The notes beneath the pieces were generated by a model. It searched no databases, was not told where the DNA came from, and worked only from the letters and a program-made list of their open reading frames with translations. From the NCBI RefSeq assembly GCF_019334305.1, contig NZ_JAHWGH010000014.1, positions 496,001-560,000 on the forward strand: a stretch of DNA of 64,000 nucleotides. Direction: 5' to 3'. The position numbers were made by a program, and so were the translations under genes. Shown one piece after another: positions 41,900 to 50,065 of the stretch (positions within the stretch are counted from its first letter, which is position 1; every line of letters starts with the position of its first letter). The DNA is from Rossellomorea orangium (GTDB lineage Bacteria; Bacillota; Bacilli; Bacillales; Bacillaceae_B).

Positions 41900-42541
41900 T
41901 TATACGTTTTTCACAGCTTCTTCTATTCCTTTACTTCCTGAAATGAGATCGAACCCTTTATTGAATGTGTTCTCTTCCGTCAAGGAAGCGACGATGGTTC
42001 TCGCCACATCTTCACGTGGGATGGATCCCCGTTCCAGATTTTCTGCGGCTGATACTTTGCCTGTACCTTCTTCGTTCAGCAGTCCACCCGGTCGGATGAT
42101 TGTATAGGTAAGTCCGCTGTCTTCCAGCGCACGGTCCGCGAAGTGCTTCGCCACATAATATGGCTTCAAGGAATCGTTCCAATTCTCACGGTGATGAGCC
42201 TGAAGGGCACTTACGATCACGAAGCGTTCAATTCCGGCCTGCTTAGCGGCCTCCATTGTTTTCACCGCTCCGTCAAGATCGATGAGAAGCGTCTTGTCTG
42301 AGCCTGTGCTTCCGCCGGACCCTGCAGAGAAGACGACGGCATCGGCACCCTTCAATCCGTTTGTGATTTGATCCACCGTTCCTTCCAGATCAACAAGGGC
42401 AGCCTCCACGCCTTCCTTTTCGAAAGACTTTACCTGCTCTTCTTTTCTCACGATGGCTCTCGGTGTATGACCCTCTTCCATCAAGAATCCGACCACTTGC
42501 TTCCCAATCTGTCCATTTGCTCCAACCACTGCTACGTTCAT
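41900..42541 (-). CDS. yhfK: Atypical SDR, NAD(P)-binding protein YhfK
   Basis: 213 residues against 214 for B. subtilis YhfK, with near-identical blocks: VVGANGQIGKQVV dinucleotide loop, FSAGSGGSTGSDKTLL, and the YYVAKHFAD active-site tyrosine and lysine followed by TIIRPGGL. Atypical short-chain dehydrogenase; the physiological substrate is unknown. AAGGAGATGAGC precedes ATG. Confidence 0.9.
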   Translation of the reverse strand: MNVAVVGANGQIGKQVVGFLMEEGHTPRAIVRKEEQVKSFEKEGVEAALVDLEGTVDQITNGLKGADAVVFSAGSGGSTGSDKTLLIDLDGAVKTMEAAKQAGIERFVIVSALQAHHRENWNDSLKPYYVAKHFADRALEDSGLTYTIIRPGGLLNEEGTGKVSAAENLERGSIPREDVARTIVASLTEENTFNKGFDLISGSKGIEEAVKNV

Positions 42542-42724
42542 GCTCTCATCTCCTTATTCCGATAGTTTTGGTATGAATTTATCATCACATGAATGATTGG
42601 GTGATGACAAATCATCTGTTTGGTGTGTGCTCATATAATGTATCCGGAATGGGGGGTTTTAAAACGTAGCGGATGGGCTAAAAGGTTCTCTTTAAGGGTA
42701 TGTAATATCAAAGGAGGAGGTCGC

Positions 42725-43014
42725 ATGGTAACAGCTTACTTACTGATCATCATGATCGCTTACTCGCTTTGCCTTCATTGCCGATGCTGGAATAGGCGAT
42801 ATTCACTGTGGTATTGACCGTTTTCGTATTAGCGATGAGGTATCTGATGACAGGAAAGAGTCTGCTCATTTCCACATCTGTTGCATTCCTTCTTGCCCTG
42901 CCCACTGTCTATACTCTAAATAAGCTCATCTCAATTGAGATCCCTTACTTTTTTGTGTATTTCATGGGCATAGTGAACTTTATCAATGCAATTTTCGTGA
43001 AAGGGACTCAATAG
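42725..43014 (+). pseudogene. Broken small membrane protein gene
   Basis: AAAGGAGGAGG and ATG 42725 open a frame MVTAYLLIIMIAYSL that soon leaves membrane character and stops at 42817. In the next frame LPSLPMLE is followed by TAG (42793-42795) and then a long open stretch with three helices (AIFTVVLTVFVLAMRYLM to 43014). One base added in the T run at 42768-42770 and loss of the TAG would restore a four-helix protein of about 96 residues. The downstream part could also be an independent gene from GTG 42808. Confidence 0.45.
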
Positions 43015-43064
43015 CTTTTTAGATTAAGGGATTTGCAGGCTTTGTAATGCTCGAGTGAAGCGAC

Positions 43065-43173
43065 GATTGCGTCGTTTTATGAATAATTGCGTCATTTCTG
43101 GCATAATTGCGTCGTTTTGTAATTAATTGCGTCATTTTCACCGTAATTGCGTCATTTATTTGTTATCTGCGTA
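43065..43173. repeat. Six-unit direct-repeat array, 20-bp period
   Basis: The core AATTGCGTCRTTTT (first copy begins GATTGCG; last copy decayed to TCTGCGTATTT) recurs with ATTGCGTC at 43066, 43086, 43106, 43126, 43146 and, degenerate, 43166. The period is exactly 20 bp. Linkers differ. It lies between convergent genes and, with a period that is not a multiple of three, is not coding. Compare the 21-bp array at 12488-12561. Confidence 0.8.
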
Positions 43174-43201
43174 TTTAACCAATAAATTCCAATTACCCAC
43201 T

Positions 43202-43238
43202 AAAAAAAGACCACCAAGGTCCGTCCCTCAATGGTCTT
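43202..43238 (-). terminator. Terminator of the HAD phosphatase gene
   Basis: AAGACCA / TGGTCTT stem with a long loop followed on the minus strand by seven T. Confidence 0.65.
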
Positions 43239-43242
43239 CATA

Positions 43243-43857
43243 TTAAATAATCTTATACAATTTCTCCACGCTCGTCACCACATAATCAGCATGGGGATTT
43301 TCAACCAACTCGTCCGCAAAGTAGCATGAACTGATTCCGGCGTTCTTCCCTGCTTGCAGATCAAGATCCCGGTCGCCAATCATGATCGCCTCGGACTGGT
43401 CGATGCCGTGGGTACGGATCAAGTGATGAATGGCATCCGGACTCGGCTTACGCTCAAACCCGTGTTCGGAGGTGATGAAATCAGAAAAGTAGCCAATCAT
43501 CCCGAAATCCTCCAACATTCTCATGGAAGACTCCCCCCTATGAGTGTAAAGATAATTCCTTCTGCCGGTTTCATAAATATACTTACAAAGCTCCATCATC
43601 CCTTCAAAGGGTATGGACAAATCAAACTCCACTTCTTTTCTGCGGGAATCGTAGGCTGCGATAAACTCGTTCCCTATCCCATACTTCTCTCCATAATGAT
43701 TAATCGCATATGTCATCGATACCTTCATATGTTTCATGATTTCCTCTAAAGGTTCATCAATTCCATCCTTCTCGAGCGTTTCCTTAAAGGCACCGGCCAT
43801 GACGGGATATGTATCGAAAAGAGTCCCGTCGAAATCCCAGATGATATGTTTGTACAT
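43243..43857 (-). CDS. HAD-superfamily phosphatase
   Basis: 204 residues. Motif I WDFDGTLFDT with both aspartates, motif II THRG, motif III lysine in ERKPSPDAI and motif IV GDRDLD are all visible. The cap is the helical C1 type, as in phosphoglycolate phosphatase and similar enzymes. Substrate unknown. Confidence 0.87.
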   Translation of the reverse strand: MYKHIIWDFDGTLFDTYPVMAGAFKETLEKDGIDEPLEEIMKHMKVSMTYAINHYGEKYGIGNEFIAAYDSRRKEVEFDLSIPFEGMMELCKYIYETGRRNYLYTHRGESSMRMLEDFGMIGYFSDFITSEHGFERKPSPDAIHHLIRTHGIDQSEAIMIGDRDLDLQAGKNAGISSCYFADELVENPHADYVVTSVEKLYKII

Positions 43858-43993
43858 GTCCTTTCTCCCTTCTTATGTAAACTATCCTAATTTTACCACA
43901 AGAAATATCCTCTTCGTCCATAGGAGAATATAACTTTCACCAAAATAGGAAAATTATGCTAAACTATTCCCAAACCCTTTCAAGGAGGACCAC

Positions 43994-44776
43994 ATGATCC
44001 GTTCCCAGCATTCCTTTTTCTACATAAGTTCGGCCACCCTGTTTTTCGCAGGGATCATCCTTCTATCTTATAGAGCATACGAATGGGGACTGCTGCCGTT
44101 ACTGGGCCTTTTCTCCCTCTATCTCTCTACCAAAAAGGACAGGTCCGTCGCTTCCCTCTTCCTGTTCTTCTTGCTCGGTTTGCTGGTATTTCAATTCGCA
44201 ACCGGTTGGATGGAAGAATGGGATATTTCAAAAGAAATATACATACTGTTGAACAGAGCTGCACTTGTAATCATACTGATGGCAGTAATAATCTCACATT
44301 CAGTATCAAAAGACACGATTCATACCTACACAAGCTTACCCGATTGGAAAAAGCGCATCTCCATGCCGTCACATTCCATCTCATTGCCCTTATTTTTATT
44401 CATCGGGCTGGCTGGTTCTTGCTCCATCTTCATCCCCCTCCTCTGGTTTGGGGAAATCAGCGAAGGGAGGTCATTATTTCTATTCGCTGTAGGTTTTACC
44501 CTCCTCAACGCTACAGTTGAGGAGTTCATCTGGAGAGGAGTCATGCTGTCCTCGTTGACGAGAAACACATCAATCGTTTATGCCGTCATTGTGACAAGTA
44601 TCGGGTTCGGCCTCTTGCATCTATCTATCGGGATCCCGCTTGCCCTCAGTCTCTTATTCTCTTTCGGTGGACTTTTTTACAGCTTCGTAGTATTGAAGAC
44701 GGACAGCATTTACCCAGCCATCGTCTTTCATATGGTAATGAATATGGGGATGGTGCTGAATGGATGGATAAACTAG
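43994..44776 (+). CDS. CPBP (CAAX/Abi) intramembrane metalloprotease
   Basis: 260 residues with eight membrane helices. The C-terminal conserved block has the paired glutamates in VEEFIWRGVM, histidine in GFGLLHLSIG and VFHMVMNMGM. These are the signature of CPBP intramembrane proteases, related to Rce1. Substrate unknown. AAGGAGGACCAC precedes ATG. It starts a plus-strand run with two lipoprotein and membrane genes. Confidence 0.87.
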   Translation: MIRSQHSFFYISSATLFFAGIILLSYRAYEWGLLPLLGLFSLYLSTKKDRSVASLFLFFLLGLLVFQFATGWMEEWDISKEIYILLNRAALVIILMAVIISHSVSKDTIHTYTSLPDWKKRISMPSHSISLPLFLFIGLAGSCSIFIPLLWFGEISEGRSLFLFAVGFTLLNATVEEFIWRGVMLSSLTRNTSIVYAVIVTSIGFGLLHLSIGIPLALSLLFSFGGLFYSFVVLKTDSIYPAIVFHMVMNMGMVLNGWIN

Positions 44777-44810
44777 ATTATCACTCTTTGAATAGAAAGG
44801 ATTTGGATGA

Positions 44811-45266
44811 TTGAGAAGCTATTTTAAGGCTTTCCTATGTTTGTTCCTCACTTTTTTCATGACAGGCTGCATTGGAGAAGACTATGACTTCACCCCACCA
44901 ACTGTAACGCTTATGAATACTGACAGCGTCGACTCCGTTGAATTAACCGAAACCAATATCGATTGGCGGGGTGAAAACAGCAAACCATTGGAGAAGGAAA
45001 CGAAAGAGGTAGTGGACTTCGCCCGGGAACAAAAGAAGCTCACGTTTCCACCCGGTCAGCAGGTAGATCTTCTTTTTGACAGCGAAGACTTTGCCGTTGA
45101 GGAACTACGTGCATTCTTATGGCTGGGTAACGAAAAGCTACAGTTGGATATGGGTGAGAACCGTTCCTTCACATTCCCCAAAGGAAAAGGGTCTTACGTA
45201 TTGGAGATCGACCTTCAAACGGATCGGGGAAATGCTCAGTATGTCGGGAATATTGTTATCGAGTAA
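44811..45266 (+). CDS. Lipoprotein of unknown function
   Basis: 151 residues from TTG 44811 (AAAGGA nine bases upstream). Signal peptide with lipobox FMTGC (about 17-21). The mature domain is acidic and beta-rich (VDLLFDSEDFAVEEL, SYVLEIDLQTD). No family recognised. Confidence 0.7.
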   Translation: MRSYFKAFLCLFLTFFMTGCIGEDYDFTPPTVTLMNTDSVDSVELTETNIDWRGENSKPLEKETKEVVDFAREQKKLTFPPGQQVDLLFDSEDFAVEELRAFLWLGNEKLQLDMGENRSFTFPKGKGSYVLEIDLQTDRGNAQYVGNIVIE

Positions 45267-45282
45267 TCAGGGAGGTGAAGAT

Positions 45283-45468
45283 ATGGAAATTACATTGATC
45301 ATTTTAGGTGCACTCGTCGGGCTATCACTTTTTTATATGATCATAGAAAGAGCTGTGCGGGACGGCATCAATAGCTCAGTCATCGGACGCTACTTGGAAG
45401 AGAAGCATGAAATTAAAGAACGGCAGGGTGATGAGGATTTATTCGACGATACGTACAAGGGGGAATGA
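45283..45468 (+). CDS. 61-residue single-helix membrane protein
   Basis: ATG 45283 follows GGAGGTGAAGAT. One membrane helix (ITLIILGALVGLSLFYMII) and a charged tail (RYLEEKHEIKERQGDEDLF). It starts 16 bases after the lipoprotein stop. The longer frame back to 45076 overlaps that gene. Function unknown. Confidence 0.65.
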   Translation: MEITLIILGALVGLSLFYMIIERAVRDGINSSVIGRYLEEKHEIKERQGDEDLFDDTYKGE

Positions 45469-45552
45469 TGATAGTTGGGGATGATGGTTGAATAAACGCC
45501 GGGAGTCTCTGCCTCCTGTAACATCCCTCCCCTCCTTTTGGACTGATTAACT

Positions 45553-45699
45553 GTGAAAAAAAGCGGCTACTTCATCCTGCTTGTGCCCCTCCTCCTTCTA
45601 GGCTGTGAAGAGAATGAATTGGTTTATGACAACATATCCGACAACAAAATCCTTCATGGAAAGGTCCTTGAAAAACGAAATCAGGTAACTGGACATTAA
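45553..45699 (+). CDS. 48-residue lipoprotein or lipoprotein gene remnant
   Basis: GTG 45553 opens VKKSGYFILLVPLLLLGC, a good lipoprotein signal with lipobox LLGC, followed by about 30 residues (EENELVYDNISDNK) and TAA. The ribosome site is weak (GGACTGA). Such a short mature part is unusual, so it may be the start of a truncated lipoprotein gene. Confidence 0.4.
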   Translation: MKKSGYFILLVPLLLLGCEENELVYDNISDNKILHGKVLEKRNQVTGH

Positions 45700-45713
45700 C
45701 ATCTTCCCCACAA

Positions 45714-45745
45714 TAAAAAAAGCATCATCGACCCAACCGTCAATG
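45714..45745 (-). terminator. Terminator of the DUF1232 gene
   Basis: 7-bp stem CATTGAC / GTCGATG (one G-U pair), then ATGC and seven T on the minus strand. Confidence 0.55.
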
Positions 45746-45758
45746 ACACTTCGTCATG

Positions 45759-46127
45759 TCACAACTTCCCATCCACCTCAGACGTATCCACATCCTCGCC
45801 GAACCAGTCACTCAACTTCGCCTTGGCCTTCGCTTTCACTTCATCATCGATATACATAGACACTTGCAATAAAGCGAGTCCCAGGGCTCCAAGATCATCT
45901 GTAAACCCTACCCCGACTGCCATGTCCGGAATGAAATCCGTTGGAAGGATGAAATATCCGAGGGCCCCGATGATGACCATCTTCGACTTCTTTGGAACAT
46001 CCGGCTTTTGCAGGACGAAATAAAGAAGCAGTGCCGTATACACGACGGAATGACCTGCCTTCACCCCATACCTCTTCAACTTATCCCAAAACTTTTCTTC
46101 TGAAAAATGTTTTTCCGTATTGTCCAT
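45759..46127 (-). CDS. DUF1232 (YkvA family) membrane protein
   Basis: 122 residues. The conserved core is [25 protein letters not shown], split by a membrane segment (positions about 54-78), as in all DUF1232 proteins. Role unknown. Confidence 0.85.
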   Translation of the reverse strand: MDNTEKHFSEEKFWDKLKRYGVKAGHSVVYTALLLYFVLQKPDVPKKSKMVIIGALGYFILPTDFIPDMAVGVGFTDDLGALGLALLQVSMYIDDEVKAKAKAKLSDWFGEDVDTSEVDGKL

Positions 46128-46264
46128 TTCATTTCCACCTCCGTGAGACTAGACCTTCTCTTGTTCTTTTCATTGTAGAAGGTTTGGGGAAAATAAACAA
46201 ATGTTTGGACAGGTGGATTTGCGTTATACTTCATCTAAGTAAACTACAAGTAGGAGTGATCATT

Positions 46265-46591
46265 GTGCTAAATGCCATCATCTTATTCATCCTTGCCGGT
46301 ATCGCCGAAATCGGGGGAGGGTATCTCATCTGGCTATGGCTTCGCGAAGGAAAACCATCCTATTGGGGACTCGCCGGCGGAATCGCCTTAGCTCTTTATG
46401 GGGTCATTGCCACCTTCCAGTTCTTTCCTTCCTTCGGCCGTGTCTACGCTGCTTACGGCGGGGTGTTCATCGTCCTGTCCGTTCTCTGGGGGTGGGGAAT
46501 CGATAAAAAAACACCGGATGTATATGACTGGGTCGGTGCGGGGATTTGTCTGGTCGGGGTTGGTGTGATGCTGCTGGGACCAAGACAATAG
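46265..46591 (+). CDS. ynfA: UPF0060 membrane protein, YnfA family
   Basis: 108 residues, the exact length of E. coli YnfA, starting at GTG 46265 after GTAGGAGTG. Four membrane helices. Hallmarks: [36 protein letters not shown] and [12 protein letters not shown]. Related to small multidrug resistance transporters. A long upstream frame extension is not coding. Confidence 0.9.
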   Translation: MLNAIILFILAGIAEIGGGYLIWLWLREGKPSYWGLAGGIALALYGVIATFQFFPSFGRVYAAYGGVFIVLSVLWGWGIDKKTPDVYDWVGAGICLVGVGVMLLGPRQ

Positions 46592-46649
46592 ACAAAACAG
46601 AACATTCGTTCTAAAATGGATGTAAATGGAATTTAGGGAGCTGGTTACA

Positions 46650-47222
46650 TTGAGACCTGTACTAAATAAGGAGACCCCGGTTGAAACGTTCAAAGAGTAC
46701 TACTGGTTAAAGGAAGAACTGCAAACCTTCTGTCGTCACCATGGCATCAGTGCTACCGGATCAAAAATAGAGATATCAGAAAGAATTAGCACTTTCCTTT
46801 CGAAAGGTGAGATCATGAAACCCGTCAGGAAATCAAGAAGGCAGGCTGTCCTTCAAGAACCTTTAAGTCTGGATACCGTCATTACCGACCCACATCGTTG
46901 TAGCCAGGAAGTCAGGGCATTCTTCAAATCCGTCATTCCCACATTTCATTTCTCCACCCACATCCAGAACTACTTCAAACAGAATGCAGGAAGAACCTAT
47001 CGAGATGCCGTGGAAGAATGGCACAAAGAAGAAGAGCGGAAGAAAGCTCCTGCATACAAGAAGGAAATCGGACCGCAATTCGAATACAATCAATTCACCC
47101 GTGATTTCTTTGCTGATCCGAACAACAATGGTAAGACCAGGGAAGATGCGATAGATGCGTGGAATGAGATTAAGAAGCTTCCGGGGAGCAATCGATATGT
47201 TGCTTGTAAAACAAGAGAATAA
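46650..47222 (+). CDS. SAP-like / DUF6434-type protein
   Basis: 190 residues from TTG 46650 (GGGAG nine bases upstream); ATG 46626 is possible but lacks a site. The N-terminus (LKEELQTFCRHHGISATG, KIEISERISTFL) is a SAP-type helix-extension-helix. The C-terminal part repeats a motif twice, HIQNYFKQNAGRTYRDAVEEW and QFTRDFFADPNNNGKTREDA, as in DUF6434 proteins. DNA binding is possible but unproven. Confidence 0.7.
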   Translation: MRPVLNKETPVETFKEYYWLKEELQTFCRHHGISATGSKIEISERISTFLSKGEIMKPVRKSRRQAVLQEPLSLDTVITDPHRCSQEVRAFFKSVIPTFHFSTHIQNYFKQNAGRTYRDAVEEWHKEEERKKAPAYKKEIGPQFEYNQFTRDFFADPNNNGKTREDAIDAWNEIKKLPGSNRYVACKTRE

Positions 47223-47277
47223 GCCCCTGGTATCCTCTGAACATATATCCATTATTTAAGAATATGAGGGAATTAAC

Positions 47278-47871
47278 ATGATACAACTTCAACAAAATTC
47301 AAGTACACTTGTTATAGTCATCCACGAAATCTACGGAATCAACCAACACATACAAGACTTCTGCGAATTCATCTCAAAACAAGGAATGGACGTCATCTGT
47401 CCGGATTTATTAGAAACAGGATCTGCTTTTGATTATTCTCAGGAAGAGGCTGCTTATCATCATTTCATCGGGAACATAGGCTTTGAAGAGCCGTCAGAAA
47501 CAATAAAGAGCATTCTCTCGACCTATCGACCGCAATACAAACGGATTGTCATCATAGGGTTCAGTGTGGGAGCAACGATTGCCTGGTTATGCAGTGATGA
47601 TGAAAGGGTTGATGGTGTCATCGGCTACTACGGTTCACGGATACGAAACTTTTTAGAGGTCACACCACTGTGTCCAACCATGTTGTTCTTCCCTGAAGAA
47701 GAATCTTCTTTCCAGGTGGACGAAGTGATTGCAATGCTAGAGCGAAAGCCCATCGACATTCAGAAATATAGTGGTAAACATGGATTCAGTGATCCCTATT
47801 CATCTTCCTTTCATCGTGAATCTGCAAACGAAACGAGGGCTAGAATCATTGGCTTCTTAGAAGAAATTTGA
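47278..47871 (+). CDS. Dienelactone hydrolase-like alpha/beta hydrolase
   Basis: 197 residues. IHEIYGINQHIQDF and ICPDLLETG match the dienelactone hydrolase start. The nucleophile elbow is GFSVGA with serine instead of the usual cysteine, and the C-terminal HGFSDPYS supplies the histidine. Hydrolytic function likely, substrate unknown. ATG follows TGAGGGAA. Confidence 0.78.
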   Translation: MIQLQQNSSTLVIVIHEIYGINQHIQDFCEFISKQGMDVICPDLLETGSAFDYSQEEAAYHHFIGNIGFEEPSETIKSILSTYRPQYKRIVIIGFSVGATIAWLCSDDERVDGVIGYYGSRIRNFLEVTPLCPTMLFFPEEESSFQVDEVIAMLERKPIDIQKYSGKHGFSDPYSSSFHRESANETRARIIGFLEEI

Positions 47872-48276
47872 ATCGATATCTGTTTCTGCGACCACTGAAA
47901 CCACCCTACGCACGCCCGCTACACGCACGTTGGTGTTGTTTTCCTTCTATTCTTTCTTTAAAGATCTACTATCTGTTTTCACGGTAGTTCCAGGGATGAT
48001 TCACGTCGTTTGGGCAATAGGGAAATGGAGGGTTGCCATTTAGGTGAAAACCCCTGTCTCACGTCATTCAGTTCATAGCATTTCTCTCGCCTCCATCCCA
48101 TTCACCCTCACTTTTTATATACAGGTTTGAATCAAAAATGGATACGGTTGGGATGAATTTTTTCATAATGATAAGGAATTCTTATACCTTTCCATAATTT
48201 AAATATCATTAACTTATTAGTTCAAATTCGTTAGCATTGAAACTATCAATACTGTTTTTAAACAAGGGGGATTCAC
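47872..48276. other. 405-base stretch without a recognised gene
   Basis: Only very short frames occur, none with a convincing ribosome site. The first half is mixed in composition with a short AAATGG / CCATTT inverted repeat near 48022-48040; the second half (after 48110) is AT-rich and must hold the promoter of the acetyltransferase gene at 48277. I see no tRNA, riboswitch, terminator or repeat array. Confidence 0.5.
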
Positions 48277-48738
48277 ATGGAGAGACCATTGCACTTTAGA
48301 GAAGCGACACAACAAGACGTAGACCGTATCGTCGAAATGCTCGCCGATGACGTACTTGGAAAACAGCGCGAGCGCTACGAACAGCCTCTTCCTCAAAGCT
48401 ATTTAGAAGCATTCAAAGCCATCGATACCGATCCCAATAACGAATTGGTCGTCGCTTGTGACGGAGAAAAGGTAGTGGGCGTGCAGCAAATCACGTTCAC
48501 CCCATACCTCACCCATCAAGGTGGCTGGAGAGCAACGATTGAAGGGGTCAGGACTTCTGCTTCTGTAAGAGGGGAAGGCGTGGGTACGAAGATGATCCAG
48601 TGGGCGATCGCCCGGTCTGAAGAGCGCGGGTGCCACCTCATTCAATTGACGACGGATAAGCAAAGGCCGGATGCGTTGAGGTTTTATGAGAGATTGGGGT
48701 TTAAGGCTACCCATGAAGGATTGAAGCTTAAGCTGTAA
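48277..48738 (+). CDS. GNAT N-acetyltransferase
   Basis: 153 residues. Acetyl-CoA loop VRGEGVGTKMIQWAI (about 98-112), then LTTDKQRPDALRFYERLGF. AAGGGGG precedes ATG. Monocistronic, with a strong terminator. Confidence 0.86.
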   Translation: MERPLHFREATQQDVDRIVEMLADDVLGKQRERYEQPLPQSYLEAFKAIDTDPNNELVVACDGEKVVGVQQITFTPYLTHQGGWRATIEGVRTSASVRGEGVGTKMIQWAIARSEERGCHLIQLTTDKQRPDALRFYERLGFKATHEGLKLKL

Positions 48739-48746
48739 GGCATGAT

Positions 48747-48772
48747 AAAACGCTTGGGGAACCAAGCGTTTT
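48747..48772 (+). terminator. Bidirectional terminator
   Basis: 11-bp stem AAAACGCTTGG / CCAAGCGTTTT with a GGAA loop, between convergent genes. Confidence 0.88.
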
Positions 48773-48777
48773 TGGTG

Positions 48778-49218
48778 TTACTTTACTTCTACCGAAAATG
48801 CATAACTTCCGTCCCCCTGCTTCCAATGGGCCACGATATGATAAACATAGACCCCTTTCTGTTCGGGAGCTGTTATCATACGATTCTTCCATTCTACCCT
48901 TTTAGCCTGTTCCTCCCCCATCCACCTCTCTGCGTCAACCGATTTTGGTTTTTTATCGAACGTCACGTTGATCTTCTGTCCTGGAGAAACGACCGTTGGC
49001 TTATACTCCCCTGCCATGGCTACGATACTGCCATATTCCTTATCCACACACCCACCGGAAAAGAGCCCATCCCAGCAATAGGAACCGTCAGTCGTCGGAA
49101 TGGCAACTTCCCCTACTGTGACTTTGACTTTTGGTGGCGATGTTTGAAATGGTTTGATCATAAACACAATGATCGCGATCACGGCAATGATATTAACCAT
49201 TGCCAATAACTTTCTCAC
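48778..49218 (-). CDS. Membrane-anchored extracytoplasmic protein of unknown function
   Basis: 146 residues from GTG 49218 (GGGGGG 6 bases upstream; ATG 49224 lies against that site). An N-terminal anchor (LAMVNIIAVIAIIVFMI) precedes a beta-rich domain with a cysteine pair (YCWDGLFSGGC), probably a disulfide, and YVYHIVAHWKQGDGSYAF. Function unknown. Confidence 0.7.
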   Translation of the reverse strand: MRKLLAMVNIIAVIAIIVFMIKPFQTSPPKVKVTVGEVAIPTTDGSYCWDGLFSGGCVDKEYGSIVAMAGEYKPTVVSPGQKINVTFDKKPKSVDAERWMGEEQAKRVEWKNRMITAPEQKGVYVYHIVAHWKQGDGSYAFSVEVK

Positions 49219-49251
49219 AGCCATCCCCCCTTTTTTTACTTTAGACGTGAC

Positions 49252-49962
49252 TTATCCTTTGCTCCTCTCCCTCTTCACAAGTACCGCCATGGGAAAATAC
49301 GTCACGAAAAACACGACAATTGCCGCGATTTCCAGATTAATATAATATATGACCCCCTCTCCGAAAAAGGACAAGATTGTTTTCGATTCCGTGGGATTTG
49401 CGAGATAGAAGAAATTCGTATCGAGAAGGATATTCAGGAAGAAAATCGGAAGGGCGAGTAGATTGACCATGAGAAAACCGGTCCATACTGCTCTTCTTGG
49501 CACACGGTATCCCTCATACACGATGAAATAAAGGACGGACCACGCGATGGCTGCATGATGAAGGAAATATTTCAGAAAACGGAAATGGGGAAATTGGTAC
49601 GCCATTTCAGGTGTCACCATACTTAAGATTGGCGGGAGAAGACCGATAAAAAAGAGCAAATAATAGGCTTTCTGATTGGGTCTGAGGAATAGATAAATTG
49701 CAATGAACGTGCTGACAGAACAGAGCTGAAGGGGCAGATCCCCTACTTCCCACGTTCCGGTGGCCACGAGCCAGAAATGCCACGACACTTCACTCATCAC
49801 GAGCATCGAAAAAAGAGTCCACTTCAGCATGGACTGATACCCCTTCAGGAAATGCCTGAAATACACCAGCCAAAACGATATCGCCACAAACATCAAAAGC
49901 ACTGAGACATGGGGAACAGAAAACAACTCGAACGTCTGCATCTCTGTCACGGAAAACATCAT
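49252..49962 (-). CDS. ywaF: TIGR02206 family membrane protein (YwaF-like)
   Basis: 236 residues with seven membrane helices. Conserved blocks are ELFSVPHVSVLL near the start, the GDLPLQLCSVSTF helix and the paired YYLLFFIGLLPP and FHHAAI-like regions (FLHHAAIAWS). YwaF homologues are common in Bacillus; function unknown. Confidence 0.82.
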   Translation of the reverse strand: MMFSVTEMQTFELFSVPHVSVLLMFVAISFWLVYFRHFLKGYQSMLKWTLFSMLVMSEVSWHFWLVATGTWEVGDLPLQLCSVSTFIAIYLFLRPNQKAYYLLFFIGLLPPILSMVTPEMAYQFPHFRFLKYFLHHAAIAWSVLYFIVYEGYRVPRRAVWTGFLMVNLLALPIFFLNILLDTNFFYLANPTESKTILSFFGEGVIYYINLEIAAIVVFFVTYFPMAVLVKRERSKG

Positions 49963-50065
49963 GCCACCCCTATTCCTTTTGAAAAGTGGTTATCATGGAT
50001 AGTTTATTCGGCAAAGGGGTTGATTAAGTCTGCATTCAAATAAAAAAGCCCCAAAAGGGACTTTC

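Noticed and set aside
12488..43173. The two repeat arrays as CRISPR arrays
   Set aside because: Repeats of 10-14 bp and spacers of 6-10 bp are far too short, and there are no cas genes in the window.
45992..46264. N-terminal extension of the YnfA-like protein
   Set aside because: It has no membrane or family character, overlaps the divergent DUF1232 gene region, and YnfA proteins are 108 residues long, matching a start at 46265.
47872..48276. Possible small RNA or riboswitch in the longest gene-free stretch
   Set aside because: No known riboswitch core, no terminator and no clear promoter pair at its start; the only inverted repeat is 6 bp.
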